Shown: positions 37,140 to 50,800 of the stretch, in pieces
Position numbering within the stretch: position 1 is the stretch's first letter
Layout: each line of letters opens with the position of its first letter
Source of the DNA: Scatophagus argus
Taxonomy: Eukaryota > Chordata > Actinopteri > Scatophagidae
Direction: 5' to 3'
Assembly (NCBI RefSeq): GCF_020382885.2
Contig: NC_058506.1
Location: 12,068,318 to 12,132,317 of the forward strand
Length of the DNA stretch: 64,000 nucleotides
Translations under genes and position numbers: made by a program
Notes under the pieces: generated by a model
Told to the model about the DNA's origin: nothing
The model's input: the letters and a program-made list of their open reading frames with translations, nothing else
The model's database searches: none

Positions 37140-38680
37140 AGTGCTTGAGTCACTTGAGTCCAAGTGAAGGTTTGTGCCAGGTGTAATGAAAATCCCTCCC
37201 AGAATATCTGCAGCAACAGAAAAAAGCACATTTGGATTTGATGCCTGAGCCCACCGTATGTCCGCGCTAAATTTCCAGAAAATTTGGGTATTAGGTTTTC
37301 ACTGTCATGGATACAAAATGAACTATATCATTCTTGAATTTCCAACATACATTCCATTGATTAAATTTAAGCCAATTATATTTTGATATTTCTTCTCGAC
37401 ATGAAGAAATTTTGCAGATGGTGCCACAAGAGCATGTTGGTGGAAGACTATGAATACCCAGTCTGGAAATCTGGTGACTATTGTTGATGTCTTTCCCTGT
37501 CACCAAAGCTTGAACGGACACAAAAAAATTATGGATTTGTTTGAATTTAGGTCAGAAGGTAACTGAATGGCTTTAGCTTTCAATTAGTCTTGCTATATTT
37601 TACACAAAAGAATGAAACAACAATGACACATTTTAAAATATTTTTTAAGATAATACCGTTGAAACAACAGAAAACAGTTTTCATTTAATTGAGCAGCAGG
37701 AATATGAAAAGGCTGAAATCACTTAAAATTAGATTGACAATGACACCATTACAAGATGTACGTGTGTGGCCCAGTTTCATCTCTTTGTCTTTTTTCTTGT
37801 TTATGTAAGCTTGATTATGTCATGTATTTATACGTGTTTTCCCCCACGGCTGTTATATGTCGGTCACGGACAGCTCCATGTTAATTCCAATTCATGCTAT
37901 AAGAGGCAGTCTTTGTACAGTTCACATTATATGTAGGGCACATTCAGATGCATGTGGACTAGAATGGAAGTGTGAATTATGAGTCATAAACATACATCTG
38001 TACAGTACAGGCAGCAAGCAGAAGGTCTCACGCCCTTTCATGTTGCCAGGTTTTTCACAACTACCTCAACAATATATGTATAAAAACAATAACAAATGCA
38101 CAAACAACACATTTTGAAAAATGCATACAATCATCACAGGCTGATGACTCAGGGGACCTCAGAGTTTGTCTGTGGTGTGGTTATCAGTGAGATTTACTGT
38201 CTTCCAAAACAAACTAGTTTTACCTGAGTTTCTGCACAGATGTCTATCATCTAAAAAAATATTAACAGTATTAGTAGTGGGAAACAATGTCTTAGTACTG
38301 GCAGATACTTGGACAGGTGTAGACATCTACAACAACCACCACCACCACCCTCACTAACACATGCACTCCATGGATTTACACATTAGTGGGAGCATTACAA
38401 AAGACTTGGTGAGTGAAATCAGGATAAAACCTACTGAAACACTTTCTTGTAAGAAATTCAAGACCAGCAGCCTATGACATTTACAGCTGGGGAGATTTAA
38501 ACACTTCAGAGTCTGAGCTGATTTCCTACTGCTTTCACAGTCTTTTCACAGTTCATACTATTACTTTATGTTCACACTGTTACGTATCTCGACACCCTGT
38601 GTGTCTGCTCGATTATGAGTTGATGTTGTACGGAGTTATGATTTATTTTTAATTGCTCATTTAATGTATATTTCATGTAT
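37140..38680. other. gene-poor stretch between SINE copies
   Basis: No coding exon, RNA gene or known repeat recognised. A minus-strand 76-codon frame at 37291-37521 has no family resemblance. Confidence 0.45.
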
Positions 38681-38685
38681 ATAAA

Positions 38686-39028
38686 CATGCATCCATGAAT
38701 TTTCTATACCACTTATCGCTGGGGGGCGCTGAATCCTATCCCAGGTGACTACAGGTGGGAGGCAGGGTACACCCTGGACTGGTTGCTAGTCAGTCGCAGG
38801 GCTGACACACAAAGACAAACAACCACACACCCACACCTAAGGGCAATGTAGAGTAGCCAATTAACCTAATGTGCATATTTTTTGGTATTGTGGGAGGAAG
38901 CCGGAGTACCTGGAGAAAACCCACGCACGCACAGGGAGAACATGCAAACTCTGAATAGACGGGCACAGATCGGGATTCGAACCTGGAACCCTCTTGCTAT
39001 GAGGCGACAGTGCTAACCACTCCACACA
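38686..39028 (-). mobile_element. tRNA-derived SINE, family A, most complete copy
   Basis: This copy keeps every block: the tail at 38695 (ATGAATTTTCTATACC), GGGTACACCCTGGACTGG, GGGCTGACACACAAAGACA, TAGCCAATTAACCTAATGTGC, GGAGGAAGCCGGAGTACCTGG and CAGGGAGAACATGCAAACTC. On the minus strand a perfect B box GGTTCGAATCC covers 38973-38983, and the head GAGTGGTTAGCACTGTCGCC precedes it. It fits a tRNA-derived SINE moved by a partner LINE. Confidence 0.8.
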
Positions 39029-39029
39029 T

Positions 39030-41920
39030 AAGTAAAGTTACTTTACGATAAAAATAAGTCAGTTAAAATGTACTGAGTAAACATTATTGCATTACACTGT
39101 GGAAATTAATGTTGATATGTGATGCTACTGTTACATTAAAGAGAACGCCTCCAGGCCAAGCCATTATGTCAAGACCGAAAATAAATTCCATTTGGCGGTA
39201 GATTTTGCAGTCTGTAACATGCATCCCTTTGATTCTCAGTTATGAATGAACAGCCTTCCTCTGTATAGCCATATTAGAATTAACCAGGTCAGACAACTCA
39301 AGAATGCAAGAATTGAATAATCAATGACAAATGGAAAAGAATAAGAAGAGACACTGCAGTGGGTGCAACAAGTGTTATTAAGCATACCGGTTCCTCAACA
39401 TTCAAGATTCAACAGTCTTTATTGTCATTATGCAAGCATAATGACATTTTGTAAAGATTCTTCTTCTTCGACATGCAGGACACCGAAGTTCCTGCATGTC
39501 CTAAACTCATAAAATATAGAAGCTATTAAATGACAATCTCATACCTCAAAAAGCATGACATGACATGGACAATGTTCCTAAAATACCATGCTATCTGTAT
39601 GTCAACTGTTTAGATCATGGTGCCAAATTTGTTTTATCTTCTCCAAAAAAAAAAAAATAGCCAGACTTTGATGTAATTAGATCTGAGCAGTCACGGTCCC
39701 AAGATAATGAATTCTCATATTTTAAGCAACCTCTCAGCATATGTTCCACTTGTGAAAACAAAATCAAAAATCAAAACCTAATTGCAGTGCTGTAGCTCAA
39801 TATTTTCTGAAAAATATCCTTCAGAGCCTGAGGAAGTAATGCATTTTACATTTTCAGCAGCAGTAACAGCAGGCTGGTTCAAAGAAACAAGAGATTATTT
39901 GTTGAGTCAGAAACTGCGTCACTGGAAAGGCAAGAGAAACACCTTTAAAATAAATAGAGACACTTCATAGTTTGACCAGTGACAGCTTTTGTGAGTGGAC
40001 ATTCTGTTTGACCTTGTATAAGTCTGGTCATATGAGCTGTTTAGGTGTGGAAGACAATCTTGTAGAGCAGTTTTTGTCCCATTGCAATGCAATCAGGGAT
40101 CTCAGAGCTTGGTAGCTGGTGTCTAAAATCAAACATGCGAGCGAGCTATTTCTTCCTTTGCAAGTGTAAAACACAAGTGTTCGTTGTGTGATGGTTGCTT
40201 CTAGAATAGAAATCTTTGTAAGAAAGCAGGGTAGAAGGTAAAAGAATAAAATGAGGAGACACTGGAGTAGATGTATAACAATGAATCATGAGTCAGATTT
40301 TTATCCAATGTAGTCCATCCCTTCATGTCATATGACACATTCTTCTATTGGGGAACTGAAAGTAAAATGCTGGTGGATACATGCCAAATGATGTAGCTTC
40401 TAAGATTAATCACCAAGTAACCTTGCTTCCAAGCCTAAGCTTAATCTGGGATTAAGGTATGATGTCTGCTGCCAGTATGTGACAGCTCTGCATGAGTTTC
40501 TGTGGCGATTTGAGATTCTGAGGCATTTTCTAACCACTGCAAGAAGAAAAACTACTTCTAAGAAGCTTGTCTTTGAGAATTTGTGGATCTGATAACCTGT
40601 TTTGAATGACATTTTCATGTATTTTTGCATCTCATGTAAATTACTCATGTAATCCTCCATGATTGAAAGTTGCAAAATGACATTCACTATTCATCTTTAA
40701 GTCCATAAATTAACTCAAACCGTGGTTTAGCCACAGGTATTTACACTTTTATTTGGGCCGATTGAACCTCTTCTGGGGTTGAGGGCGTGCACAGACCAGG
40801 CTTGACTGATGACTCCCTCATTCTCCTGTTTGTTTTGTTGTACCTGTTGGAGTAAGACAACTTGCATTGTTTATGCAGTACGGTGACTGCCCAATGTCAA
40901 GCTGAGAAGTGGTCTAATCGGCCAGAATAATTGAAAAAACACCAGAGAGGGTCCGTTTTAATTTATATTCAATACCCTGCATATAGTATTTTCAGTGTTG
41001 TTGTACTTATGTCCTCTGTTTGAAGACACAAAGTGCCATAAATGAATCTTCTTCTAATAGACCAGCAATTATTTTCTCTTTTTTTCTATGAATATGTGCA
41101 TAGTGGTGCATTATTAAAGAATAAAATCACAAAGGGAGGGAATTTTCACAGATCAAAGCTGTTTTTACAGCTGAACGAAATCAATTTGCAAACATAAACT
41201 GGTTACCATACTAAAAGCACCTGAAAAATTGTTGTTTGTCCTTAAGGGCAAGAAGTGAGGTTTCAGTGATTTAAAAAGCAAAAACACAATATAAGTCTCC
41301 ACAGGGAATATCAGAAGACACTTAAAACTCTTATAAATTTATTGTTTATATATTTCCATTCCAGCTCAAGGGTGGATTTAGCAATGTAATGTTGCAGGCA
41401 TCTGGGAGACTCACACCTGAATGAATAACATTGTCCTTTCTGTTTATCCCTCACCTCTGATTTTTGAGGAATAAATCTCCATAAACAACCTGTTAATCTT
41501 TTTGCCTTTGGTTGAATCTTTTATTTAGATAAAAATAGAATAGCATAATAGATAAAAGATGATAATAAAACAGCAAAATGCTATGAATATGTGATAGGTG
41601 GGATTTTGAATACAAATATGAAAGGGTTGCTTTTATGATGTTTTTAGCGTTAAAACTGAAATCCTTATTATTTTTTTTCTTTTGCTTGTATGTCTATGCA
41701 TTTTTAAAACAACTCTGATTTTACATTCTACTTCACATTTGATACTTCATGAAAGGATAATATATTACACTGTAGGCTATGTATTCTTTCAGGAAAAAAT
41801 GAACCACGTTAATGGCACACGTCTAAGACTTCGAGATGTGAAAAGTTGCATCACTAGTGTGTGTTTGCGCATTCAATTTTCAGTGAGGACTACAATTTGG
41901 CCAAAATATATACTGTCTAT
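39030..41920. other. gene-poor stretch
   Basis: No exon recognised. It holds a LINE/SINE tail-like piece at 39400-39450 and an A13 run near 39645. A minus-strand 93-codon frame at 40406-40687 shows no known domain. Confidence 0.45.
39400..39450 (-). repeat. retroelement 3' tail fragment
   Basis: The string CATTCAAGATTCAACAGTCTTTATTGTCATTATGCA is a familiar 3' end of fish retroelements when read on the minus strand (GCATAATGACAATAAAG). Only the tail is present. Confidence 0.45.
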
Positions 41921-42020
41921 GTATCTATCCATTTTCTATATGTGCTTATCCTTTTCAGGGTCACAGGGGGCACAAGCCTATTCCAGCATATGCTTGGCTA
42001 GAGGCCAGTGTATCTGGAAC
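41921..42020 (-). mobile_element. SINE family A, 3' fragment
   Basis: Short diverged copy of the tail end: TATCCATTTTCTATATG, GCTTATCC, CAGGGTCACAGGGGGCA and AGCCTATTCCAGCAT follow in the family A order. The tRNA-like head is missing. Confidence 0.6.
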
Positions 42021-42024
42021 AAAA

Positions 42025-43475
42025 TACATACATGTTTGTTTTAATCAATGAAAAAATATGGCAACAGCCTTATGTATGCAATTTTGAGTCACAATGTCAT
42101 GTTTTCTCTCCCTCTGTACCGTCACCAGCATTTGCTTGTTTTGGTTGATAATTTCAGTATGATTCAAGAACTCAATGATGCACTGCAACAAGCAATGATA
42201 TCTGTTAGATAACATGCTGATGTTGGTGCATTCAGTATGTTGCTTGATGTTAGTGCACTGAGTGAATTATTACATTGAAAAGACAATTTTGGAAGCAAAT
42301 TGTGTGAAGCTGTATCAATGCTTGGATCAGCAGGCCTTCAACAGGGTCTTTCTGCATTACATGAGAAAGGTTTTGTAAATAGATCCTCAAAAAATGTGTG
42401 TGTGTGTGGTCTTTCATGAGGATTGACTTAACTGGCCTGAGGTAAATTTGACTTTGTCAAAGCTCACATGGGTCAAATCTTAATATTAGCTGAAGATGGG
42501 AGAGCTGTGGATAAAGCATGACCTGGGGAATTTTTGGTACTTATGGGATTTAAATTACTTTTGAAAAAAGGAAAAAAAAAATAGAAATTGGCCTTAGGAA
42601 GACTTCCCTGTTCCGACACACACGTATTCACACACAGATGCAGGATAAACACTTCCCAGCTGTCTTCACTGACACAAGCAATATAAAAATACATAAATTT
42701 TATAGGTCCATTATTTGCCTTTATTTTGGTTAAATTTTAATTAAGACCAAAACAAGTACTTTCTGTCCAAACTAAGCTCCCTTTGTAACAGACCAGACCA
42801 TAGTATTGATTTCTACTCAAGTGAAGGATATGTTAACTAAAAGACTCTTAACAGAAAGAAGATCTGCAGACTTGTACATCGAATGAGCTATGATTGCTAT
42901 AAATAGTGGGTGTGATTACACAAGCCTATTATTTCAAATCACAGATTGTACTAAATGTCACCAAAATCACATTTCGTCCAAGGTTTAAGCTTGTAAAATT
43001 ACTTGACGCTGAAGATAGTTAAAGTAATTTCCTAACCTGAGGTGCATTGCCCTAATGGGCCTTTTTCACAGCAGACATTTCGACTTGTCATAGCAGGAAG
43101 AAAGGAAGTGCAATCAATACTGTTAACGATGGCTCTGTTCTATTTGAGCCTGTCAGTCATCCCTGTCAGTGAGACAACAAACACACTGGCTGGGCGGGCC
43201 CTGAAACAAATTCACTGTTTCCCAGATCCACGCTAATTCTAATATGTACCACATGCTAATCAATATACTACACTGTTTTAGCAGTTATTATAGAAGTTAT
43301 TATGCAAAATATGGACATACTAACCATTTTATAGTAACACTTATCACTTCATTCACTTCAGCAATAAAACGAAGGAAGTTTAAAATTAATTTGGAGATTA
43401 GTGCACACCATTCAGAGACTAAAACAACAACAATAAAAGGGTAGTTAGTTGTTAAGATAATGGAAGATAAACAAT
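42025..43475. other. gene-poor stretch
   Basis: No exon, RNA gene or known repeat recognised on either strand. Confidence 0.45.
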
Positions 43476-43479
43476 TAAA

Positions 43480-44010
43480 GATAACACCAGCAATACAGAC
43501 ACGTTAAAGTTAGAACAGTAAACATAATGATATTAATTTTTATTATGTGGCATAAGAAAAACAATGTAGAATAAAATAAGCAGTAATGACAAACACTAAA
43601 ATACTGCAATAAATAAAATAAGTATAAATGCCCTAAAGACCATAAAAGCACAACATAAAAACCAGACTGAATAGGCTGTGTTATTAGTTTAGCCTTAAAG
43701 ATAGCAATATTTTCATCTCCTCTCAGATCAAGGCTGCTAAGCAGCATCACCAAATGTTTCTGTTGTGCTTTGGGGAACATTTAAAAGAGAAGAACCAGGG
43801 GATCTGAGGGAGCCTTCTGGTTCGTAAACCAAAAGCATTTCTGAGCTATAGTTTGGTGCAGGGCCATGCACTGTCTTATAAAGTATAATAAACAAATATG
43901 AAAATCAAGGCAAAAACAATGGCCAGTGTAGAGGCTTAGGTGTAATATGTTGTCTCCTGTTGGTCTTCAGCAGCACTTGTGCAACAGAATTTTGAATTTA
44001 CTGTTACTGA
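43480..44010 (-). mobile_element. LINE 3' fragment (C-terminal part of reverse-transcriptase ORF)
   Basis: On the minus strand a broken frame reads PLHW near the start, then YKTVHGPAPNYSSEMLL, VYEPEGSLRSPGSSLLNVPQ and TTETFGDAA. This follows the typical end of L2-like ORF2 proteins (leucine-histidine-tryptophan-leucine, then ALNGLAPPYL, LRSSG and so on). Stops and a missing segment show it is dead. Its orientation is opposite to the LINE at 30881. Confidence 0.75.
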
Positions 44011-44179
44011 GTTCTTGTTTTCTGTGGTAAACAAGAAAGAGGAGCATTACAATAGTCTAGCCTATAAAAACATGCATTTGTCTCTCTGTATTCCTCAGAG
44101 AAAGAGGAGGAATGTTGTTTTTGTGACACCCCTCACACGAGCCTTGAAATTAAATTCATAAGATCACTCCTAGATTTCT

Positions 44180-44855
44180 TGCTTCTTGGCTATTATAACT
44201 GGCAGGAACTGGAACACACTGTTGCACACGTCGAACCAGAGAATCCCAAACATGCTCAGGGGGGTGACATGTCTGATGAGTATCTAGGCCATGCAACAAC
44301 TAGGATGTTTTCAGTTTCCAGGAATTGTGTACAGATCCTTGCAACATGGGGCCTTGCATTATCATGCTGCAGCACGGGGTGATCGCTGTGGATGAATGGC
44401 ACGATAAAGAATCTTCGTGGTTCATGTCTGGGGCACTCTGTTCACAAAGGTAACGTTTGCAAAATGCTTGCCCGCAGGACGCCATGCATGCTGTTTGCCA
44501 TTTGCTTGGTACAGTGTAAACTGAGATTCTTCCATAAAGAGAACACTTAGTATCAGTCCCCATCAAAAGTGAGATTTTGCCCACTAAAGCCACATACAAT
44601 GACGAACTGCAATCAGGTCAGAACCTCGATGATGACAACAAGCTCGCAGATGAGCTTCCAGGAGATGGAGGTCCAGGGCTGAACCCTCAAATGGAATCCA
44701 AACTGGTAACGTTCTGCACTATCGACATTCAGCACCAGGCAGGTCATTTGCGTATGTTGGACAATATAAACATGTCTTAAATCCTTTCATTCAGCTTGTG
44801 AAAAATGGGAGCAAAAACAAGTGTTGTGTTTATATTTGTATTAAGTGCACATAGA
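44180..44855 (-). pseudogene. Tc1-like transposon fossil, broken transposase and one terminal repeat
   Basis: The minus strand carries pieces of a Tc1/mariner-superfamily (DDE) transposase. A QHDNARPH motif around 44346-44370 holds the second catalytic aspartate; it is followed by VARICTQF and by a SSDMSP region where an extra base shifts the frame. Upstream are LYGRIS, KWQTACMAS and CEQSAP pieces. Sequence between the catalytic motif and the GHSVHK region is missing, and more is lost nearer the start. At about 44807-44855 the minus strand reads like the 5' terminal inverted repeat (CAAATATAAACACAACACTTG, then TTTTTGCTCCC). It cannot encode a working enzyme. Confidence 0.85.
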
Positions 44856-44859
44856 CTAA

Positions 44860-47800
44860 GCAAACTAATTTTGTACTGTGGGTCAACAACATGAGTATGT
44901 GTGCCAATTAAACGGACAGACTGTGCAAATAACATTGTATCTTTGTGCTGCCTCGACAAATGGGAGGCAGGTGTCACCAGGATTGTTTCACACAAAAAGC
45001 AAAAGTCACCGCTACACCGCTGTGCCTGGAAATATTCAACACCACAACAGTATTGATAGAGACTCTACTGACAAAAGGCATACAAATAAAAACATTTGGA
45101 TATGAAATATACAAATTGATCTCCAGCAGTCGCACCAAGTCCAGTACATACTATTAAAACAATCTGCTAGCACGGGCAAATTAAACCCCTTAAATGCTGT
45201 ACTGCTGAACCCTCACAAATGCACACATGCACAAGGATGTTTCACATATGTTACATTCACTGATTAAAATATGAATTTAAGGTAAATCATGTTAATTGAT
45301 TGTAATTTTTTTTACATCAAAAGGCCACAAACCAAGGTAGTAATAATAATATAAAAAATGAGGGATGACACATGCTCAAAATATTGATATAAAACTGTGA
45401 ATGAAACATATTGTTATGCTACAGCAGGAAACCACACACCACTGTCTGAAATAATCATGAGTAATGTACAATGTACAAATGTACAAAACATTACAAATGT
45501 AATCAAATCATAACTAATCATAACAAACCACAACAAACTGTCTTTACTATTACTATCGCTTAGTACCTCTGATGTACTGTAGTCCTGCCTGTGGTTTGTC
45601 CAAGTGGTATTGCTGTATCTAAGCAGAAGCTGTTGCTCGACTGCTGTTGGGCCGGTACTACCAATTTCAAACACTGCAGGCTACTGTCTCTCTGTTTTGT
45701 TTCTTTCAAACTTATGGAAAAGTGTAATATGAGTGTGTAGCACAGGCAATAAGCTTTTATTTATTTATTTTACTGTGGTGGTGGGTTTGTGGAGTAGGGA
45801 GTTAAGACCTCACCACACGTACTGAACCTGTTTATTGCTTTTGCGGGGGTTTTAGGTCATTTTGCCATCAGAACGTCTTGTGTTCAAATCTAAACACTGT
45901 ACAAGCTACACTACTAAATTCTTCATATTTCAGATTAACATGTAGCAAATAATAAGTTAGTTCTATCACCAATCAACCATTTTCACTTCAATCTAGTTAT
46001 GTGACAGCCATTTTGTCAAAACTGTGTCAACTGCTGATTTGAAGGTACTGTGCAGAATGAGGTTCGAAAATGACTAGTTCACAAGTGGTGGAAAACTGGG
46101 AGAAAATAATATTAATCTAAATTCTGGAGATGTAATCAAGCCATGTATTTATGTGTGTGTTGGGACTGATCGTACTGGCCAGCATGACACTTGCCATGGG
46201 GGCTCGTTGTCTAACGTGGGTTTGACACCTTGAAGGTGGGTGCAGTGCCTGCTGGGCAAAGAGCAGGTCTACAAGTCCAGGAATATGAATATATATTTTC
46301 TTAAGTTGCAGGGCATTGAGGTCTCGGAGCCACAGTCCAGTGTGCAAGTTAGTGTCCGCACCTACTGTAGCTGAAAGGAAGGACGAAAGGTAGAAAGCAA
46401 AGAGGATGGAATAGCAGCAGTGATGACACAGCAGCCCAGTATCCCTTGAAATTGCATACATATTGGGCACTTCTGCACCTTCAGTTTAGGTCCGGTGCCA
46501 ATGCTGAGTTCCACTGCAGAATGTAGTGTGCACTATATGAAGCAGAGAATGTGGGTGAGGAAGTTATGGTGGTGGATGGAATTTTAAGAAGTTGTGTGAA
46601 AGGGGACCTTTGGATAGCCTCAAACGGCTGCTGAACAACTTTTCAAATGAAAAAGTGGAGCATTAATCTTGTTCTAAGTTGGGCAGGGCAGACAAACTAT
46701 TGTTGGATGATCAGAAAAACAAACTGAGAAATTCTTAATGTGCCCTGGGCAAGTTGTTTTTCAGTCTGACTGTACTATAAGCACCATCAATTACAATGTG
46801 TATGAGGTATTACATCATTGTCAGGACCACCATTAAGTCTGTCCACTGTCTTAGTGCAACAGCGCACACAGTATAATTAATTATCCAGACAACAGGCTGA
46901 AGTAATTTCCCTGTTAAAGAATGCATTTAAGTTTTAACAAATCTATATGCTAATTTTATGATTATGCCTTTATTTTGGAAAATGGGACAACTCTCACTTT
47001 TCCTGCAAAATGCTGAAAGTGTAGAGGGACAGAAGTAATCACAGCTGTGCATATTTTTTCATCATCTGTCTATTCTGCTACTGAGGAAAGATCAAACTGC
47101 TCACTTTTTACATTCCTTGATGATGAGTGGTCTGAAATGAAACTTGTTTGTTTGAACAGGAGGGCACTGGCATCAATTATAAAGTTTTTTTCTCTTTTCA
47201 TATACAGTTTTTCTGTGCCCCTTGGTGCAAATACCCGTCTTGATGCTTTTAATGTCTATTTGACATGCATTTCACCAACTCCACACTGAATCCACTCCTT
47301 ATGGACCCCCTGCTATCACTTGCCAGAGGCATTTTTCTTTCCTACACGATCACACCCTTCCTTGACATAAATGAATGCATTACCATTTTTATTCTAACTT
47401 TGGCTATTGCTTCAACACTTTTTAATGTCTGATGGAAGTGCTGCTGTTCATAAATGTGGTCCCAGACTTTGTAGTGTCGCAGCTAATGTGCCCTTTGTTT
47501 TACTGCTAAGCCAACTTCAAATGACCTCGATCTATATCGAGTAATCATTGTAAATAGAATCTTTGAGGTATGGAGATGATTAATTTACACTTAGAATGGT
47601 ATGGGAACATCCCGGAATTAAAAAGTGTTTCTTAGCATTCAGCCGCAGTCACTTAATATCATAGACATGAATTTCAACTGGAGATCAAGGTAGCTACATT
47701 ATATTGCTACATTAAAAAACAGTTAACAAAACAGAACCAGCCAGGCTAAAAACGCCTAAATGATTCATCAAATGCCTTCAGGTGTTTATAGCCAATAGCA

Positions 47801-50800
47801 TGCTCATAGCGAGTCTGGCATTTGATGTCTGTTGACGCATTTTTAATATCAGATGATTTGTTTATAATTGCGCTAGGGGAGCAGAATACACGAAGAGTAC
47901 ATCTTGGTTACTCCACGAACAGGCACACACACACAAACAACACGTTCAATGGTGTCATGATTTTCCAGGCACAGCTGAAATTATTTTTTTTTTCTATTGT
48001 AAAAAAAAAAAATGTATTGATGGAAAAGCTGAGTGCCACACTTCACACCTGTGTCTCCTGTTACTCAACCCATCTGAGTATTTGCCACTTCAGTGGAGAT
48101 TTAGTGAAGCCTTATTTAATCAATGATGCTTTTGTTGAACAAATGGAAAAGGCTCCACTTCTGGATCAGAAGGAATCTTTGTTGTGCTCAGTGTGCTGTT
48201 TCACATTACAACACTCACACCCTGAGCACATACGGAGCCCACATAAAGATTACCTTTACTTACAGCCTGCTCACCCTGAAATGTGCTCTCACTACTATCA
48301 GTTAAACAAAGGAGGACTTGGAGTATTCCCAGTACAAGTTCATTACTCAGTACACTATGGCCATGCATTACTATACTTTATAGATGCAAACATGGATGAA
48401 GTAATGATGCATTTCTAGCAACTGAGTCTCTTGAAATAGGGTGTTGACCTGCACTTCACGTGGCCCAGAAGCAACTTTTTTTTTCTTTCTGTTTTTTTTT
48501 TTACTTTTTTGCCCTATATATGCATTCTAAAAGAAACAGCTTTAAAACTAAGATACAGATTTGACTTGAGAAATAACTACTTAAAGATTTCACTGTTTAA
48601 CTAATTGAGGTGTTATATCAATTACTTTTAGCTAACTGGTGGTGTTTTAACTTCAAAGCTGAATTTAGCTTATAGTATCTGGGTAACTGATAGGGAATAA
48701 CTGTAATGACATATTTTTTGTGCTTTAAATTACAAAAATAAATAAATAAATCTTGCACTGAAGAACCGCACTCACATTTTTTTTTTTTTTGTTTGGAAAG
48801 GATGCACTTATAACCCTGATTACATGTAGCTCTTGTTCCTATGCAGGCTGAACGGACTTTGATAAGATTGTATTTGACAAATGAATGTAATGTGTTTAGG
48901 AAACCTGACCGGAGAACCTGTTTTTGCCTGTCTGAAATGTACCCTCCAATTGTTTAATAGAGTAATGTATAAGAGCTTGGGATGTCTAGAACAAGTATCC
49001 CTTAATGCATTACCATGGCAAGAGTTCAAAGTGCAGCATATGATCTGTCCCCTGTGGCTAAGAGCATAGATACAATACACTTTAAATTCAGTGGTGATCC
49101 TAGTTAAGCAAAGTGAAATATAAGATGTAAGAGGATAGTTCTATTCAGGAGAACACTAGACAATAAACCACAGGCTGCAGGGTAAACCTGGCCATAAAAA
49201 GAAAAGCCAACTGAGGACACTATGCTGTTAGTGCTTGCAGATATACAAGTTATACGACAACTCTTGCGAGTACAGATTTCTTGTATACCAATTAAAATAC
49301 ATCAGCATGTATCTACAGCTTTGTAAAGGCCTTCGGGAGAGAGAGCTGAACAACTGAGGGAAATGAACTGGGATTTTCTTTATTTTTCATTTTGATTCAC
49401 TTGGTCATTGGAATGCAGGGGGTGATCTAATCAGATTTATCTTCCACTGTTATGTGGCTGTCTGTTTTGGTAATTGGCTGGTGTTTATTTGTGATTTAGT
49501 GCGACCAGGTGCGATCTTTGCCCAGGCAGCCCATTACTGCTAGTGGAAGGCGCTACATAAGTGTCTAATTAGACAGCTGGCCTGACCTCCTTTCTGAATC
49601 AGTTAACCAGTCACACAGCTTTCTTCACTGGCTAACCAAATAAACAACTTGTCTCTCCTCCCCTTTGAGCCAGTCAAGCAAACTTAAAGCCACAAGTCTT
49701 TTCTGACTGGAAATCCAATCAGTCAGGGGTAAGCCTCATTTTTAACTTGCCAATTGCTTATAGCTATACCTTCCTCTTTTCTGCTGGAGCAAACCAGTGA
49801 GAAAAAGTGATTACTGAGCTGGAACATTATCACATGGCCACCAGCTCTTCAGTGAAATTACAGCATTTGGCAATTAGAAAACACGGCTATGAGCCGGTGG
49901 AAGCAGACTCAGCAAAGGCCAACTATTAAAGAGAGTTGGTAGACATGAATGTTGAGTATAATATGGATGACTGAGCTGACAGACATTCTGCATTACACAG
50001 ATACGTTCAGAGGATTTGAACTCATTGATGAAGTACATGAATAGTGCTCTGGTATTTCCAAATTCTGTCTATCATTAATATGGATTTCTGTGTAAATGAC
50101 AAGTCTTTAATTTTCTGGCATGTCCTTTAAGTATAATCTTAACAAGACATTGAAAATAAACATGTAGTGGTGCAAATTGTAGATTGCAATGTTGTGAGCA
50201 TTTAACATATGCATTGTCAAATAAAATGTCACACCAAGAAAACATTTTATGTAGAAATGTAACATAAAGTAATTGTGAACATTTCTAAAACCTTGAGACC
50301 GTAGCAGAACATTCATGAAATGGTAATAGAGAGAAAGACACTAAACACTGAGCTAAAGCAAGAACAAAAAGAGAAAGTGAGAAACATAATTTAGTCCTGT
50401 CACCACTGTTAAAAGTCACTGGACCAAAATATAGCAAATACTGTTACTCTATTATTTTCTGAATATCTCATGGTCCTTTAGCTACAGTGTATAATACACT
50501 GACATTGTGAAGGTTAAAGTGATATCTGTATTTGCAATATGAAGTCAATAACTCACAGTGCTTATAACAATTTCAGCACCACACACGCGCCAGACCCACA
50601 AAATGACATAGATGATGCAGACTTTAGTAGGTGCGTGCTGGTAAAAACAAGGGCATATGTTACATGAGGATATGTGTCATCTAAGAATGTTAAAGACCTA
50701 AACATTTGATTATCAGCTAAACACTGTGACGTGCTGCACAGGATGGATGTTGAGGTGACATAGTAAGTAGAGAGTGAAGTGACTGATTTGTGGAAAGTAT

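Noticed and set aside
38973..38983. Possible tRNA gene (perfect B box)
   Set aside because: No cloverleaf or proper A box with acceptor stem; the B box belongs to the SINE head.
43475..43780. 101-codon minus-strand frame resembling a membrane protein
   Set aside because: Lies inside the LINE remnant, partly in a different frame; hydrophobic because the sequence is T-rich.
44300..44780. Frames on both strands near 44.5 kb
   Set aside because: Fragments or antisense of the Tc1-like transposase fossil.
46117..46470. 117-codon minus-strand frame with a hydrophobic start
   Set aside because: Looks superficially like a secreted protein, but nothing in it matches a known family and its AT-rich neighbourhood shows no second exon.
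47822..48418. 198-codon open frame on the plus strand
   Set aside because: No domain, signal or similarity recognised; low-complexity T/A runs are translated as F/K stretches; no promoter or splice context. Length alone is possible by chance in 64 kb read in six frames.
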